From: Planctomycetaceae bacterium
GTDB lineage: Bacteria > Planctomycetota > SZUA-567
Reading direction: 5' to 3'
Length of the DNA stretch: 63,144 nucleotides
NCBI GenBank assembly: GCA_021203245.1
Contig: JAJQBO010000226.1
Span: forward strand, 1-63,144
Shown here: one piece after another, positions 42,828 through 51,231 of the stretch
Position numbering within the stretch: position 1 is the stretch's first letter
Layout of the letters: each line of letters begins with the position of its first letter
Position numbers and translations under genes: made by a program
The notes under the pieces: generated by a model
Databases searched by the model: none
What the model was told of the DNA's origin: nothing
The model's input: only the letters and a program-made list of their open reading frames with translations

Positions 42828-42972
42828 GAATTCACAATTCACAATTCACAATGCACAATTATGAACTGCAATTTTATAATTATCCAATTATCCCTGACGC
42901 ACATCCGATTCATGCACCAATCATCAAGAGCGTTACCCATTGTGAATTGTGCATTGTGAATTGTGCATTATC
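42828..42972. repeat. Heptad-repeat hairpin element, copy 2
   Basis: The left arm GAATTCACAATTCACAATTC, continuing with ACAATGCACAATTATGAA (42828-42865), and the right arm ATTGTGAATTGTGCATTGTG, continuing to ATTATC (42938-42972), are inverse series of 7-base units. The roughly 70-base core is different from the other copies. It lies between the two fumarase genes. Confidence 0.75.
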
Positions 42973-43813
42973 ATAGGTCCCGGCTCACATGCCTGGTCAC
43001 GTGGCAGTTGATGTTGACCGCCACCGGCAGCCCGGCGATGTGGGTGGGGAAGGTCTCGATGTTCACGCCCAGCGCGGTGGTCATGCCGCCGAAGCCCTGG
43101 GGGCCGATGCCGAGGGCGTTGATGCGCTCGAGCAGTTCCTTTTCCATGTCGGCGTAGTAGGGGTCGGGGTTCGGCTGGTTGATCGGCCGCTGCAAGGCCT
43201 TTTTGGCCTGGAGCGCCACCCGGTCGAAGGAGCCGCCGATGCCGACGCCGACGACGATGGGCGGGCAGGGGTTCGGGCCGGCGATGCGTGCCGTCTCGAC
43301 GACGAAGTCCTTGACGCCCTTTTCGCCCGCCGACGGCGCGAGCATGGCCAGACGGCTCATGTTTTCCGAGCCAAAGCCCTTCGGGGCGACGGTGAGGTGG
43401 ATTTTGTCGCCAGGGACGATTTCAACGTGGATAAGGGCAGGGGTGTTGTCGCCGGTGTTTTTGCGGCGAAGCGGGTCGGCGACGACGGACTTGCGGAGAA
43501 AGCCCTGGTTATAGCCTTGGCGGACGCCTTCGTTGATGGCATCATTAAGGTACGCGCCGGTGATGTGGACGTCCTGCCCAAGCTGGACGAGCACGACCGC
43601 CATTCCCGTGTCCTGGCAAAGGGGCATGCTGTCGCGCTTGGCGATTTCCATGTTCTCCACCAGTTTTTCCAGGGTGTCCTTGGCGCCGGGCCAGGGTTCG
43701 GATTGGCTGGTCTGGCGGATGCGTTCGGCGACGTCCCCGGGCAGTACCAGATTTGCCTCGATACACATGTCGCGCACCGCGGCGGTGATGGCGTCGGAAG
43801 TTATTTCCCTCAT
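42971..43813 (-). CDS. Class I fumarate hydratase, alpha subunit
   Basis: The 280-residue protein shows the alpha-subunit plan: MPLCQDTGMAVVLVQLG with the first cluster cysteine, GPNPCPPIVVGVGIGGSFD with the second, and NINCHVTRH with the third. The [4Fe-4S] cluster hydrates fumarate to malate reversibly. The first gene of the leftward operon, it lies downstream of a good minus-strand promoter (43957-43984) and the TATTGATA boxes. No strong ribosome-binding site other than AAGGGG at about -9 is needed; that one is well placed. Confidence 0.93.
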   Translation of the reverse strand: MREITSDAITAAVRDMCIEANLVLPGDVAERIRQTSQSEPWPGAKDTLEKLVENMEIAKRDSMPLCQDTGMAVVLVQLGQDVHITGAYLNDAINEGVRQGYNQGFLRKSVVADPLRRKNTGDNTPALIHVEIVPGDKIHLTVAPKGFGSENMSRLAMLAPSAGEKGVKDFVVETARIAGPNPCPPIVVGVGIGGSFDRVALQAKKALQRPINQPNPDPYYADMEKELLERINALGIGPQGFGGMTTALGVNIETFPTHIAGLPVAVNINCHVTRHVSRDL

Positions 43814-43956
43814 CTCTACCCCTTGTGCAAACGGTTTTTAACAGTTGATAGTGGTATGGATACTCTACAACTTGGGCGGGGCCGCGGGACGGACGTGCCT
43901 TCCGTGCCGGGCATTCAGTAATTCTTTATCAATAGTTTTTTATCAATATGTCTTAC

Positions 43957-43984
43957 AGTATAACACTTTCGGGTACTTCGTCAA
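43957..43984 (-). promoter_or_regulatory. Sigma-70 type promoter of the fumarase operon
   Basis: On the minus strand TTGACG (43984-43979) and TATACT (43962-43957) are spaced by 16 bases, 144 bases upstream of the fumarase alpha start. Confidence 0.7.
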
Positions 43985-44140
43985 GTCAAATTAGTAATAA
44001 AATATTGATATAAAAATATTGATTTAAAAGGAGTTGGCGGCTCGTTCGCCTAAATTTCCCTCCTGCTTGGGTTTTCGCACCAAGGTATGGATATAAAATT
44101 ATTGATATGGATATATTGATAAAAAAATATCGATTTGGTA

Positions 44141-44169
44141 TTGACAAGGCCGACGCTATAGTGTATTGA
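44141..44169 (+). promoter_or_regulatory. Candidate promoter of the Hdr-Flx operon
   Basis: TTGACA (44141-44146) and TATTGA (44164-44169) are spaced by 17 bases. Both overlap TATTGATA-type boxes. The start codon of hdrB is 355 bases downstream, so a long untranslated leader would result. Confidence 0.5.
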
Positions 44170-44524
44170 TTAAATATCTCTTAAAGGCACCTACCGGCAG
44201 TTTTCGAAATTGCGTTTCTCCTTTCGTTTGTTGCGTATTTTATTCGTTATTTTTGCCAAATTCGGCTGCTATGAAATGTAGCTAGTGGCTGGATATCGCG
44301 ACGGAATTGTCGACTTGGCAGACAGATATGGGATATGGCAACAATATCCGCGTCGGCGTTGTGTTATCGTTAATTCGGTAAACCCCGCCCGAAGCTCTGA
44401 AACGGGAAATGGCAATTTCCATAAAATCCCGTCCGCCGCGTTCCGGGAACGCGGCGTGTGGAATACCGTACGCTCTTGTAGGGCAGGGGTGTTGTCTGTC
44501 CTAGCCGCCTGAAAGCACACGACC

Positions 44525-45340
44525 ATGAACTATTACCCGGGTTGTACCTTGAAGACAAAGGCGCGGCAACTCGACACGTGCGCCCGAAACGCGGCCGCCG
44601 CCCTGGGGGTCGACCTCCAGGAACTGCCCGAATGGCAGTGCTGCGGGGCTGTTTATCCGCTCGCCCGCGACGAAATCGGCACAAAGTTGTCGTCGGTGCG
44701 CGCCCTTGCCGCCGCCCGCGACAATGGGGGCGAGTTGGTCACCCTCTGTTCCGCCTGTCATCACGTCATCAAGCGAGTCAATGACGACATGGCGAACGAC
44801 GATCTCATCCGCACCCGCGCCAACAACTACCTGCAGCTTCCCCAGCCCTATGCGGGCGAGACCAAGGTCATTCACTACCTTGAAATGCTCCGGGACACAG
44901 TCGGCTTCGCCGCCATCAAGGAAAAGGTTCAGAACTCCCTCGGCGGCAAGAAAGTGGCGGCGTACTACGGCTGCCTCCTGCTCCGGCCCAGCAAGGTCAT
45001 GCAGTTCGACAAGCCGGACAACCCGTCCATTGTCGAAGACCTCATCGCCGCCATGGGCGGCGAGCCGGTGAAGTTCCCGAAGCGGAGCCAGTGCTGCGGC
45101 GGCTACGTCACCCTCGGCAACAAGGAAGGGGCGCAGGCCCGCACCGAGGCGGTCCTCGCGTCGGCGGCGAAGAGCGGGGCAGAACTCATCCTCACCGCCT
45201 GCCCGCTGTGCCTCTACAACCTGACTCAGAACGCCACCGAGACCACGGTCCCGGTCAAATACTTTACCGAGGTTTTGGCCGAAGCGCTTGGCGTGCCGGC
45301 CGAGGCCGAAGCCGGGAGGGCTTGCGCATGCACTCACTGA
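44525..45340 (+). CDS. hdrB: HdrB-like heterodisulfide reductase subunit B
   Basis: The 271-residue protein has two CCG domains: the first with YYPGC, ELPEWQCCGAVYPL and LCSACHHV; the second with YYGCLLLRP, RSQCCGGYV and TACPLCLYN. These cysteines bind the noncubane [4Fe-4S] clusters that split disulfides in methanogen HdrB and its bacterial homologues. Bacterial partners may be DsrC-like proteins or small thiols. It is the first gene of an eight- to nine-gene operon and overlaps hdrC by 13 bases. No clear ribosome-binding site stands immediately before the ATG. Confidence 0.92.
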   Translation: MNYYPGCTLKTKARQLDTCARNAAAALGVDLQELPEWQCCGAVYPLARDEIGTKLSSVRALAAARDNGGELVTLCSACHHVIKRVNDDMANDDLIRTRANNYLQLPQPYAGETKVIHYLEMLRDTVGFAAIKEKVQNSLGGKKVAAYYGCLLLRPSKVMQFDKPDNPSIVEDLIAAMGGEPVKFPKRSQCCGGYVTLGNKEGAQARTEAVLASAAKSGAELILTACPLCLYNLTQNATETTVPVKYFTEVLAEALGVPAEAEAGRACACTH

Positions 45341-45714
45341 ATCCCGCCCGCGACATTGAACGCATCTCCGGTATCAACGCCCGCCGCTGCATGCACTGCG
45401 GCAAATGCAGCGCCAGTTGCCCCGCCTTCCACGAGATGGACATCCACCCGCACCAGGTCGCGGGCATGGTCGCCGACGGCGATATCGAAGGGCTTGCGAA
45501 CTGCAAGACCCTGTGGCGCTGTTTGTCCTGTTTCGCCTGCGTCGAACGTTGCCCCCGCGACGTCCAGCCCGCCAACCTCATTGAGGCGGTGCGGCTCTGG
45601 CAGATTCGCCGTTCGGGTGAAAACCACATGCATCCCCAGGACATCCCGGAAATGCTGGACGACGAACTGCCGCAGCAGGCGATTGTCTCGGCCATGCGGA
45701 AATACGCGAAATAG
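45328..45714 (+). CDS. hdrC: HdrC-like subunit with two [4Fe-4S] clusters
   Basis: The 128-residue protein carries two ferredoxin motifs, CMHCGKCSASCP and CLSCFACVERCP, in the arrangement of HdrC. It passes electrons between HdrA and the HdrB active site. The ATG at 45328 is set by GGAGG at 45315-45319 and overlaps the end of hdrB, so translation is coupled. A heptad-repeat element follows before hdrA. The separate HdrB and HdrC genes match the HdrABC form rather than HdrDE fusions. Confidence 0.92.
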   Translation: MHSLNPARDIERISGINARRCMHCGKCSASCPAFHEMDIHPHQVAGMVADGDIEGLANCKTLWRCLSCFACVERCPRDVQPANLIEAVRLWQIRRSGENHMHPQDIPEMLDDELPQQAIVSAMRKYAK

Positions 45715-45723
45715 GTATGAGGT

Positions 45724-45848
45724 GAATTCGTGAATGCACAATTCACAATGCACAATTATGAAAGACAATTCAGCAATTTTACAATGTGCGAACGCGTCAA
45801 CGATGTTGCGGTAATCATTGTGAATTATGAATTGTGAATTATGAATTC
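45724..45848. repeat. Heptad-repeat hairpin element, copy 3
   Basis: The left arm ATGCACAATTCACAATGCAC, continuing with AATTATGAA (45733-45762), and the right arm ATTGTGAATTATGAATTGTG, continuing with AATTATGAATTC (45817-45848), are tandem 7-base units in inverse orientation around a core of about 55 bases. Both ends carry GAATTC. It lies between hdrC and hdrA. Confidence 0.78.
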
Positions 45849-45887
45849 AATTTTCAGTTCCACCCTAATCAAGGGGGATAACGTATC

Positions 45888-47876
45888 ATGCATAGAATCG
45901 GCGTATTTGTCTGCTGGTGCGGCTCGAACATCGCCGCGATCGTGGACGTCAAGGCGGTGGCGGAAGCGCTCGGCAAGGAACCCGGCGTCGTCTTTTCCAT
46001 GGATTACCAGTATATGTGTTCCGAAGGCGGGCAGGGTGCCATCCGCGCCGCCATCAAGGAACACGAACTGACCGGCATTGTCGTCGCGTCGTGCTCGCCG
46101 CGCATGCACGAAAACACCTTCCGCAAGGCCGCCGCAGCCGCCGGGCTGAACCCGTTCCTGGTGGAAATCGCCAACATCCGCGAGCAGTGCTCCTGGATTC
46201 ACCGCGACAAGACGGACGCGACCGAAAAGGCCCTTATCCTCGGCCGTGCCGCCATCGCGAAGCTGATGCTCAACACGCCGCTCCAGGCGGGCGAGAGCAA
46301 GGTCGTCAAGCGCGCCCTGGTTATTGGCGGCGGCATCGCCGGTCTCCAGACCGCCCTCGACATCGCCGACGCCGGTTTCAAGGTCGACGTGGTTGAGCGG
46401 AAGCCCACCATCGGCGGCAAGATGGCGCAACTGGACAAGACCTTCCCCACCCTCGACTGCGCCGCGTGCATCCTGACGCCGAAGATGGTGGAAGCGGCCC
46501 AGCACGAAAACATCACCCTCCACACCTATTCGCAGGTGGAGGCGGTCAGCGGCTTTGTCGGCAACTTCACCGCCACTATCCGCAAAAAAGCCCGCTATGT
46601 CGACGAAAAGGCCTGTACCGGCTGCGGCGACTGCATGGCCAAGTGCCCGTCCAAAAAGGCGAAGAGCGAGTTCGACCAGGGCCTCAAGAACCGCCCGGCC
46701 ATCTATATCCCCTTCGCCCAGGCCATCCCGAACGTCCCGGTCATCGACACGACGGAATGCATCAAGTTCAAGACCGGCAAGTGCGGCATCTGCCAGAAGA
46801 TTTGCCAGGCCAAGGCGGTCGATTACGAACAGCAGGACACGGTCTTTAAAGAAAGCTATGGCGCTATTATCGTCGCCACCGGCTTTGACACGATGTCGCC
46901 GGACAAGTACGGCGAATTTCACTACGAGGAATACCCGGACGTCATCACCTCGCTCGAGTTCGAGCGCCTCTGCAACGCGGCCGGCCCAACCGGCGGCCAC
47001 CTCGTGCGTCCGTCCGACCACAAGGAACCGAAGAAGGTGGTGTTTGTCCAGTGCGTCGGTTCCCGGAACGGCGGCGACTGCGACGGCAAGACCTATTGCT
47101 CGAAAATCTGCTGCATGTACACGGCCAAGCACGCGATGCTGACCCGCGAGAAGTATCCGGACTCCGAAGTCTATGTCTTCTACATCGACGTCCGCACCCC
47201 GGGCAAGAACTTCGACGAGTTCCAGCGCCGCGCCATCGAGCAGTACGACGTGCATTATATCAAGGGCATGGTCGGCCAGGTGGAGCAGAACGGCGATACC
47301 CTCACTGTCCAGGCGTCGGACCTCCTGAACGACAAGCAGATTATCCTTGACGCCGACCTGGTCGTCCTGGCGATGGCGGTCCAGCCCGAGGAAGGCGCGC
47401 GCGCCATCGGCACGATGCTGACCGCGAGCATGGACACGAACGACTTCTTCACCGAAGCCCACCCCAAGCTCCGCCCGGTGGAAAGCCCCACCGCCGGCAT
47501 CTTCCTGTCCGGCCTGTGCCAGGGGCCAAAGGATATCCCCGAGACGGTGGCGCAGGCGGGCGCGGCCGCGTCAAAGGCCATCGGCCTCCTCGCGAAGGAC
47601 CACCTGGTCACCAATCCCTGCGTGGCCGGCTCGTCCAACAGCCTGTGTAACGGCTGCTCGATGTGCGAAAACGTCTGCCCCTACGGCGCGATCGGCTATG
47701 AAGACCAGCAGGTGGTCCGGGACGGCAAGCGCGTCATGGCCCGTCAGGCGGTCGTCAACGAAGCGGTGTGCCAGGGCTGCGGCGCCTGCACCGTGACCTG
47801 TCCCTCGGGCGCGATGGATCTCAAGGGATTCTCGACCCGGCAGATTTTGGCGGAGGTTGATGCGATATGTCGATAG
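45888..47876 (+). CDS. hdrA: HdrA-like flavoprotein subunit
   Basis: The 662-residue protein starts with the HdrA signature IGVFVCWCGSNI. A cysteine-containing segment, then FAD-binding VIGGGIAGLQTALDIADAGF (about 144-163), KTFPTLDCAACILTPKM, and two ferredoxin modules (CTGCGDCMAKCP near 245 and CNGCSMCENVCP plus CQGCGACTVTCP near the C-terminus) follow. HdrA is the bifurcating flavin subunit in methanogens: one electron path to ferredoxin, one to HdrB. AGGGGG precedes the ATG. Its stop overlaps the flxD-like start. Fused C-terminal ferredoxins are usual for bacterial HdrA of Flx-Hdr type. Confidence 0.95.
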   Translation: MHRIGVFVCWCGSNIAAIVDVKAVAEALGKEPGVVFSMDYQYMCSEGGQGAIRAAIKEHELTGIVVASCSPRMHENTFRKAAAAAGLNPFLVEIANIREQCSWIHRDKTDATEKALILGRAAIAKLMLNTPLQAGESKVVKRALVIGGGIAGLQTALDIADAGFKVDVVERKPTIGGKMAQLDKTFPTLDCAACILTPKMVEAAQHENITLHTYSQVEAVSGFVGNFTATIRKKARYVDEKACTGCGDCMAKCPSKKAKSEFDQGLKNRPAIYIPFAQAIPNVPVIDTTECIKFKTGKCGICQKICQAKAVDYEQQDTVFKESYGAIIVATGFDTMSPDKYGEFHYEEYPDVITSLEFERLCNAAGPTGGHLVRPSDHKEPKKVVFVQCVGSRNGGDCDGKTYCSKICCMYTAKHAMLTREKYPDSEVYVFYIDVRTPGKNFDEFQRRAIEQYDVHYIKGMVGQVEQNGDTLTVQASDLLNDKQIILDADLVVLAMAVQPEEGARAIGTMLTASMDTNDFFTEAHPKLRPVESPTAGIFLSGLCQGPKDIPETVAQAGAAASKAIGLLAKDHLVTNPCVAGSSNSLCNGCSMCENVCPYGAIGYEDQQVVRDGKRVMARQAVVNEAVCQGCGACTVTCPSGAMDLKGFSTRQILAEVDAICR

Positions 47877-48304
47877 CGAACGAAGACGTCAAAACCAAGC
47901 CGCTGATCGTGGCCTTTTGCTGCAACTGGTGCAGCTACGCCGGGGCCGATCTGGCCGGCACCAGCCGCCTGACGTACCCTGCGGACGTCAAGATTATCCG
48001 CGTGCCCTGTTCCTGCCGCGTCAACCCCATGTTTATCCTCCGCGCCTTCCAGCGCGGGGCGGACGGGGTCATTATCGCCGGCTGCCACCCCGGCGACTGT
48101 CACTACACCTCTGGGAACTACTTCGCCCGCCGCCGGATGTCACTCCTGTTCAGCATGCTGGACTACTTGGGCATTGAGCGCCAGCGCACCCGGGTCGAGT
48201 GGATTTCCGCCGCCGAAGGCAGCAAGTTCGCGAAGACCATGTCCGAATTCGCCGAACAGGTTGCCGCCCTGGGCAAGCCGAACCATTTGGGGGAACTGCG
48301 CTGA
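47867..48304 (+). CDS. flxD: MvhD/FlxD-like [2Fe-2S] subunit
   Basis: The 145-residue protein contains FCCNWCSYAGADLAG, VPCSCRVNP and GCHPGDCHYTSGN, the conserved cysteines of the methyl-viologen hydrogenase delta subunit. In methanogens it links hydrogenase to HdrA; in Flx-Hdr complexes it links the NADH module to HdrA. It overlaps hdrA by 10 bases and shares TGATG with the next gene. Confidence 0.93.
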   Translation: MSIANEDVKTKPLIVAFCCNWCSYAGADLAGTSRLTYPADVKIIRVPCSCRVNPMFILRAFQRGADGVIIAGCHPGDCHYTSGNYFARRRMSLLFSMLDYLGIERQRTRVEWISAAEGSKFAKTMSEFAEQVAALGKPNHLGELR

Positions 48305-49302
48305 TGAGCATACAAGACAAAATCCTCGCCCGCGCCAAGGAGCTCATGGCGGACGGCACAGTCACGAGCGTGCTTGGCTGGAAAAAGGGTGAAACGTATA
48401 CCGACCCCAGCCCCGCCTTCTTCACCTCGGTCGAAGAGCTGGAGCGCGACTTTATTTTCAACCACTTCTGCGGGCAGAACCTTTCCCGTCTCCTGAACGG
48501 CCGCAAGGCCGAGGACGGCAAGGTGCTGATGCTGTGCAAGCCTTGCGACGCCTTCAGCCTGAACCAGATGCTCGGGCAGCACCGGCTTGAACGGGACTCC
48601 GTCTATGTCCTGGGCATTCCCAGCCCCACTATCCTGGATGCTGACAAGCTTCGCGCCGCCGGCATAAAGGGGATTCGCGGCTCGCGGTTCGCCCGTGGCG
48701 GCGAGGTCGTCCTCGACACCCTCTATGGCGAAAAGCGCATCGCCGGCAAGGACGCGGTCCTCGAGAAATGCCTCTCCTGCAAGACGCACAAGTTCCCCGT
48801 CTCCGACGAAATTCTGGTCAAGCCGAAGGGCGAGGAACACGACGAGCCGGAAAACCCCTACCGCTTCGCCGGGGTCGAGGAACTGGAAACGATGACGCCG
48901 GACGAGCGCTTCGCCTTCTGGCAGTCGCACCTCAAGCGCTGCATCCGCTGCAACGCCTGCCGCAACGCCTGCCCGGTCTGCGCCTGCGTCAAGTGCGTGT
49001 TCGACAATCCGGGGTCGGAAGTGGCGGGCAAGTCCAACATCGACGCCTTCGACGACAAGCTTTTCCACGTCATCCGGGCCTTCCACGTTGCCGGCCGCTG
49101 CACCGACTGCGGCGAATGCAGCCGGGCCTGTCCGGAAGGGATTCCGCTGCACCTGCTGAACCGGAAGTTCATCAAGGACATCAACCGGATCTACGGTCCG
49201 TTCCAGGCCGGCGCGTCGGACGACGGCGTGTCGCCGCTGACCGAATACAACACGGAAGACATGGAACCCGGCGAAGCCATCCTCAAAGGGAGTGGAAGCT
49301 GA
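48304..49302 (+). CDS. Iron-sulfur protein of the Flx module (FlxB/C-type)
   Basis: The 332-residue protein has an N-terminal FrhB-like or dehydrogenase beta-like region (MLCKPCDAFSLNQML and CLSCKTHKFP) and a C-terminal ferredoxin-like domain with CIRCNACRNACPVCACVKC and CTDCGECSRACPEG. It is one of the two polyferredoxin-type proteins between FlxD and FlxA in flxABCD-hdrABC clusters; I cannot tell with certainty whether it is the B or C member. Start and stop overlap both neighbours (TGATG and ATGA), indicating a coupled complex. It probably wires electrons from the NADH flavoprotein to FlxD/HdrA. Confidence 0.85.
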   Translation: MSIQDKILARAKELMADGTVTSVLGWKKGETYTDPSPAFFTSVEELERDFIFNHFCGQNLSRLLNGRKAEDGKVLMLCKPCDAFSLNQMLGQHRLERDSVYVLGIPSPTILDADKLRAAGIKGIRGSRFARGGEVVLDTLYGEKRIAGKDAVLEKCLSCKTHKFPVSDEILVKPKGEEHDEPENPYRFAGVEELETMTPDERFAFWQSHLKRCIRCNACRNACPVCACVKCVFDNPGSEVAGKSNIDAFDDKLFHVIRAFHVAGRCTDCGECSRACPEGIPLHLLNRKFIKDINRIYGPFQAGASDDGVSPLTEYNTEDMEPGEAILKGSGS

Positions 49303-50351
49303 TGAAAAAGATTTCGACAGAAAAGCTCCCGCTGCTCTACGCCGCCCTGAACGGCGACCGGCAGCTCTGGATTCCCGTCCAGGACGGGGATCGGGTCGAG
49401 TTCGGTTTGTGGCGGGAAGGCGCGGCCGTGAACCTCGCCGGCAAGACCCTGAAGAGCGGCAAGGATTTCTTCTTTCCGCAGAACGAGGACTTCGTCTCTT
49501 TCCAGAAGGAAGGCAAGAAGATAACCATCACCGAAAAGAAGCGCCCGACCGACGAGTTCGTTGTCTTCGGGATGCGCGGCTGCGACCTGGCCGGCCTTGA
49601 GGTCCTGGACCTCGTCTTCCTGGCCGAGCCGAAGGACAGCTTCTACGAAGCGCGCCGTGGGGCAGGCGTCATCGTCACCCTCGCCTGCGGCACGCCTGAC
49701 GAAAGCTGCTTCTGCACCGCCTTCGGCGTGAACCCGGCCGAACCCAAGGGCGACGTCGCCGCGTGGCTCGTCGGCGACACGCTCTACTGGAAGCCCACGA
49801 GCGACAAGGGCGAAAAACTCACCGCCGAATTGGGCAGCCTCCTCGAGGACGCCGGCGCGGACGGCGACAAAGCGGTTGCCGAACAACAGGCCGCCATTGC
49901 CGACATCCTTAAACAACTTCCCAACACCGAACTCGAACTGCCGAAGGTCGGCGACGCCGAGTTCGATGCGTGGTTCGAGTCGCCCAACTGGGCGAAGATG
50001 GCGGAAAGCTGCCTCGGCTGCGGCACCTGCACCTTTGTCTGTCCCACCTGCCAGTGCTACGACATCCAGGACCGGGACACCAAGGACGGCATCCGCCGCT
50101 TCCGCTGCTGGGATTCATGCATGTATTCGGACTTTACCCTGATGGCGCACGGCAATATCAGGAACACCCAGATGCAGCGCTTCCGCCAGCGTTTTATGCA
50201 CAAGCTGGTCTATTTCCCGCAGAACAACGACGGCAAATACTCCTGCGTCGGCTGCGGCCGTTGCGTCGAGAAATGCCCGTCGTCACTCAATATCGTCAAG
50301 GTCATCAAAGCCATGCAGGCCATGGAAGCCATGGAAGGGGTGGGCAAATGA
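49302..50351 (+). CDS. Iron-sulfur protein of the Flx module, AsrA-like
   Basis: The 349-residue protein resembles anaerobic sulfite reductase subunit A and FlxB/C-type proteins. An N-terminal part with FVVFGMRGCDLAGLEVLD and CGTPDESCFCTAFG, then two [4Fe-4S] motifs CLGCGTCTFVCPTCQCYD and CVGCGRCVEKCP. It probably docks to the following AsrB/FlxA-like flavoprotein and carries electrons. Its start overlaps the previous stop and its stop overlaps the next start (ATGA), so stoichiometric synthesis with neighbours is likely. No sulfite-reductase catalytic subunit (AsrC) is nearby, so sulfite reduction is not indicated. Confidence 0.87.
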   Translation: MKKISTEKLPLLYAALNGDRQLWIPVQDGDRVEFGLWREGAAVNLAGKTLKSGKDFFFPQNEDFVSFQKEGKKITITEKKRPTDEFVVFGMRGCDLAGLEVLDLVFLAEPKDSFYEARRGAGVIVTLACGTPDESCFCTAFGVNPAEPKGDVAAWLVGDTLYWKPTSDKGEKLTAELGSLLEDAGADGDKAVAEQQAAIADILKQLPNTELELPKVGDAEFDAWFESPNWAKMAESCLGCGTCTFVCPTCQCYDIQDRDTKDGIRRFRCWDSCMYSDFTLMAHGNIRNTQMQRFRQRFMHKLVYFPQNNDGKYSCVGCGRCVEKCPSSLNIVKVIKAMQAMEAMEGVGK

Positions 50352-51208
50352 GCGGCTGCTCCTGCGGTACTAACACCACCGCCACGAAGGATATGCTGAT
50401 CCCGATGCTGGGCGTGGTGACGAACATCAAGCAGCAAACGCCGGACGTGCAGACCTACCGGGTCGAGGCTCCGGGGGGCGGTGTCGTTTTCCCGCACCTG
50501 CCGGGCCAGTGCGCCATGGTGTCGGTGCCGGGCGTCGGCGAGGCGATGTTCTCCATCACCTCCAGCCCGACCAACACCGAGTACATGGAATTCTCGGTCA
50601 AGCGCTGCGGCATGCTCACGGACTACCTGCACCATATGGACGCAGGGCAGGAGGTGACGGTGCGCGGCCCCTATGGCAACAACTTCCCGGTTGAGACCGA
50701 GCTGAAGGGGAAAGACCTTCTCTTCATCGCCGGCGGCATCGGCCTTGCGCCCCTGCGCTCGGTCATCAACTACGTCCGCCACAACCGCAAGAACTACGGC
50801 ACCGTCGACATCGTCTACGGGTCACGTTCGGCCGCCGACCTCGTCTATTTGGATGAAATCAAGAACGAGTGGGACGGCAAGGACGACGTCAAAGTTCACC
50901 TCACCATCGACCGCGAGGAAGACGGCTGGGACGGCCACGTCGGCTTTGTCCCGAACTATGTCAAGGAACTGGCGTTCCCCCCGACCAAGACGGTGCTGGT
51001 CTGCGGCCCGCCAATCATGATCAAGTTCGTCCTCCAGGCCCTGCAGGAAATGGGCTTCGCCAAGACGCAGGTCTACACCACCCTGGAACTGCGGATGAAG
51101 TGCGGCATCGGCAAGTGCGGCCGCTGCAACATCGGTCCCAAATACGTGTGCCGCGACGGCCCGGTTTTCCGCTGCGACGAACTCGACGAGATACCGGACG
51201 AGTACTAG
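50348..51208 (+). CDS. flxA: FlxA/AsrB-like NAD(P)H flavoprotein
   Basis: The 286-residue protein has a ferredoxin-NADP reductase-type fold: FAD-binding MFSITSSPTNTEYMEFSVK, NAD-binding FIAGGIGLAPLRSVINYV and CGPPIMIKFVLQAL. A C-terminal [2Fe-2S] motif CGIGKCGRCNIGPKYVC of the PyrK/AsrB type follows. It is the likely entry point for NADH. The N-terminus MSGCSCG is cysteine-rich. It ends with tandem TAG stops and is followed by a heptad-repeat element. In Flx-Hdr complexes this subunit oxidises NADH and passes electrons to HdrA through the iron-sulfur proteins and FlxD. Confidence 0.88.
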   Translation: MSGCSCGTNTTATKDMLIPMLGVVTNIKQQTPDVQTYRVEAPGGGVVFPHLPGQCAMVSVPGVGEAMFSITSSPTNTEYMEFSVKRCGMLTDYLHHMDAGQEVTVRGPYGNNFPVETELKGKDLLFIAGGIGLAPLRSVINYVRHNRKNYGTVDIVYGSRSAADLVYLDEIKNEWDGKDDVKVHLTIDREEDGWDGHVGFVPNYVKELAFPPTKTVLVCGPPIMIKFVLQALQEMGFAKTQVYTTLELRMKCGIGKCGRCNIGPKYVCRDGPVFRCDELDEIPDEY

Positions 51209-51231
51209 TAGAAGCGTAGTCATTATTGTTC

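Larger units (their letters stand above)
43927..44171. promoter_or_regulatory. Array of TATTGATA/TATCAATA boxes in 14-bp steps
   Basis: TATCAATA occurs at 43927 and 43941; TATTGATA/T at 44003 and 44017; and TATTGATA, TATTGATA and TATCGATT at 44100, 44114 and 44128. Within each cluster the spacing is exactly 14. Related boxes at 44139 (TATTGACA) and 44164 (TATTGATT) overlap the -35 and -10 of the rightward promoter. The left cluster has the opposite orientation and lies at the probable start site of the leftward promoter. This is the layout of a shared operator array for one regulator. Confidence 0.65.
43814..44524. other. Divergent regulatory region between fumarase and Hdr-Flx operons
   Basis: This 711-base AT-rich gap holds no gene. 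It contains a minus-strand promoter, a plus-strand promoter and an array of TATTGATA boxes, each listed separately. The stretch 44,180-44,520 is a long leader for the Hdr operon in which I see no riboswitch class I know. Confidence 0.6.

Noticed and set aside
43814-44524. FNR-type sites (TTGATnnnnATCAA) in the divergent promoter region
   Set aside because: TTGAT and ATCAA half-sites occur, but as direct repeats in 14-bp steps; no correctly spaced inverted pair is found.
44180-44524. Riboswitch in the long leader of the Hdr operon
   Set aside because: No conserved aptamer core that I know is visible and the only structures are short GC hairpins.
49302-51208. Anaerobic sulfite reductase (asrABC) operon
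   Set aside because: AsrA- and AsrB-like proteins are present, but the siroheme catalytic subunit AsrC is absent and the genes sit within an Hdr-Flx operon.
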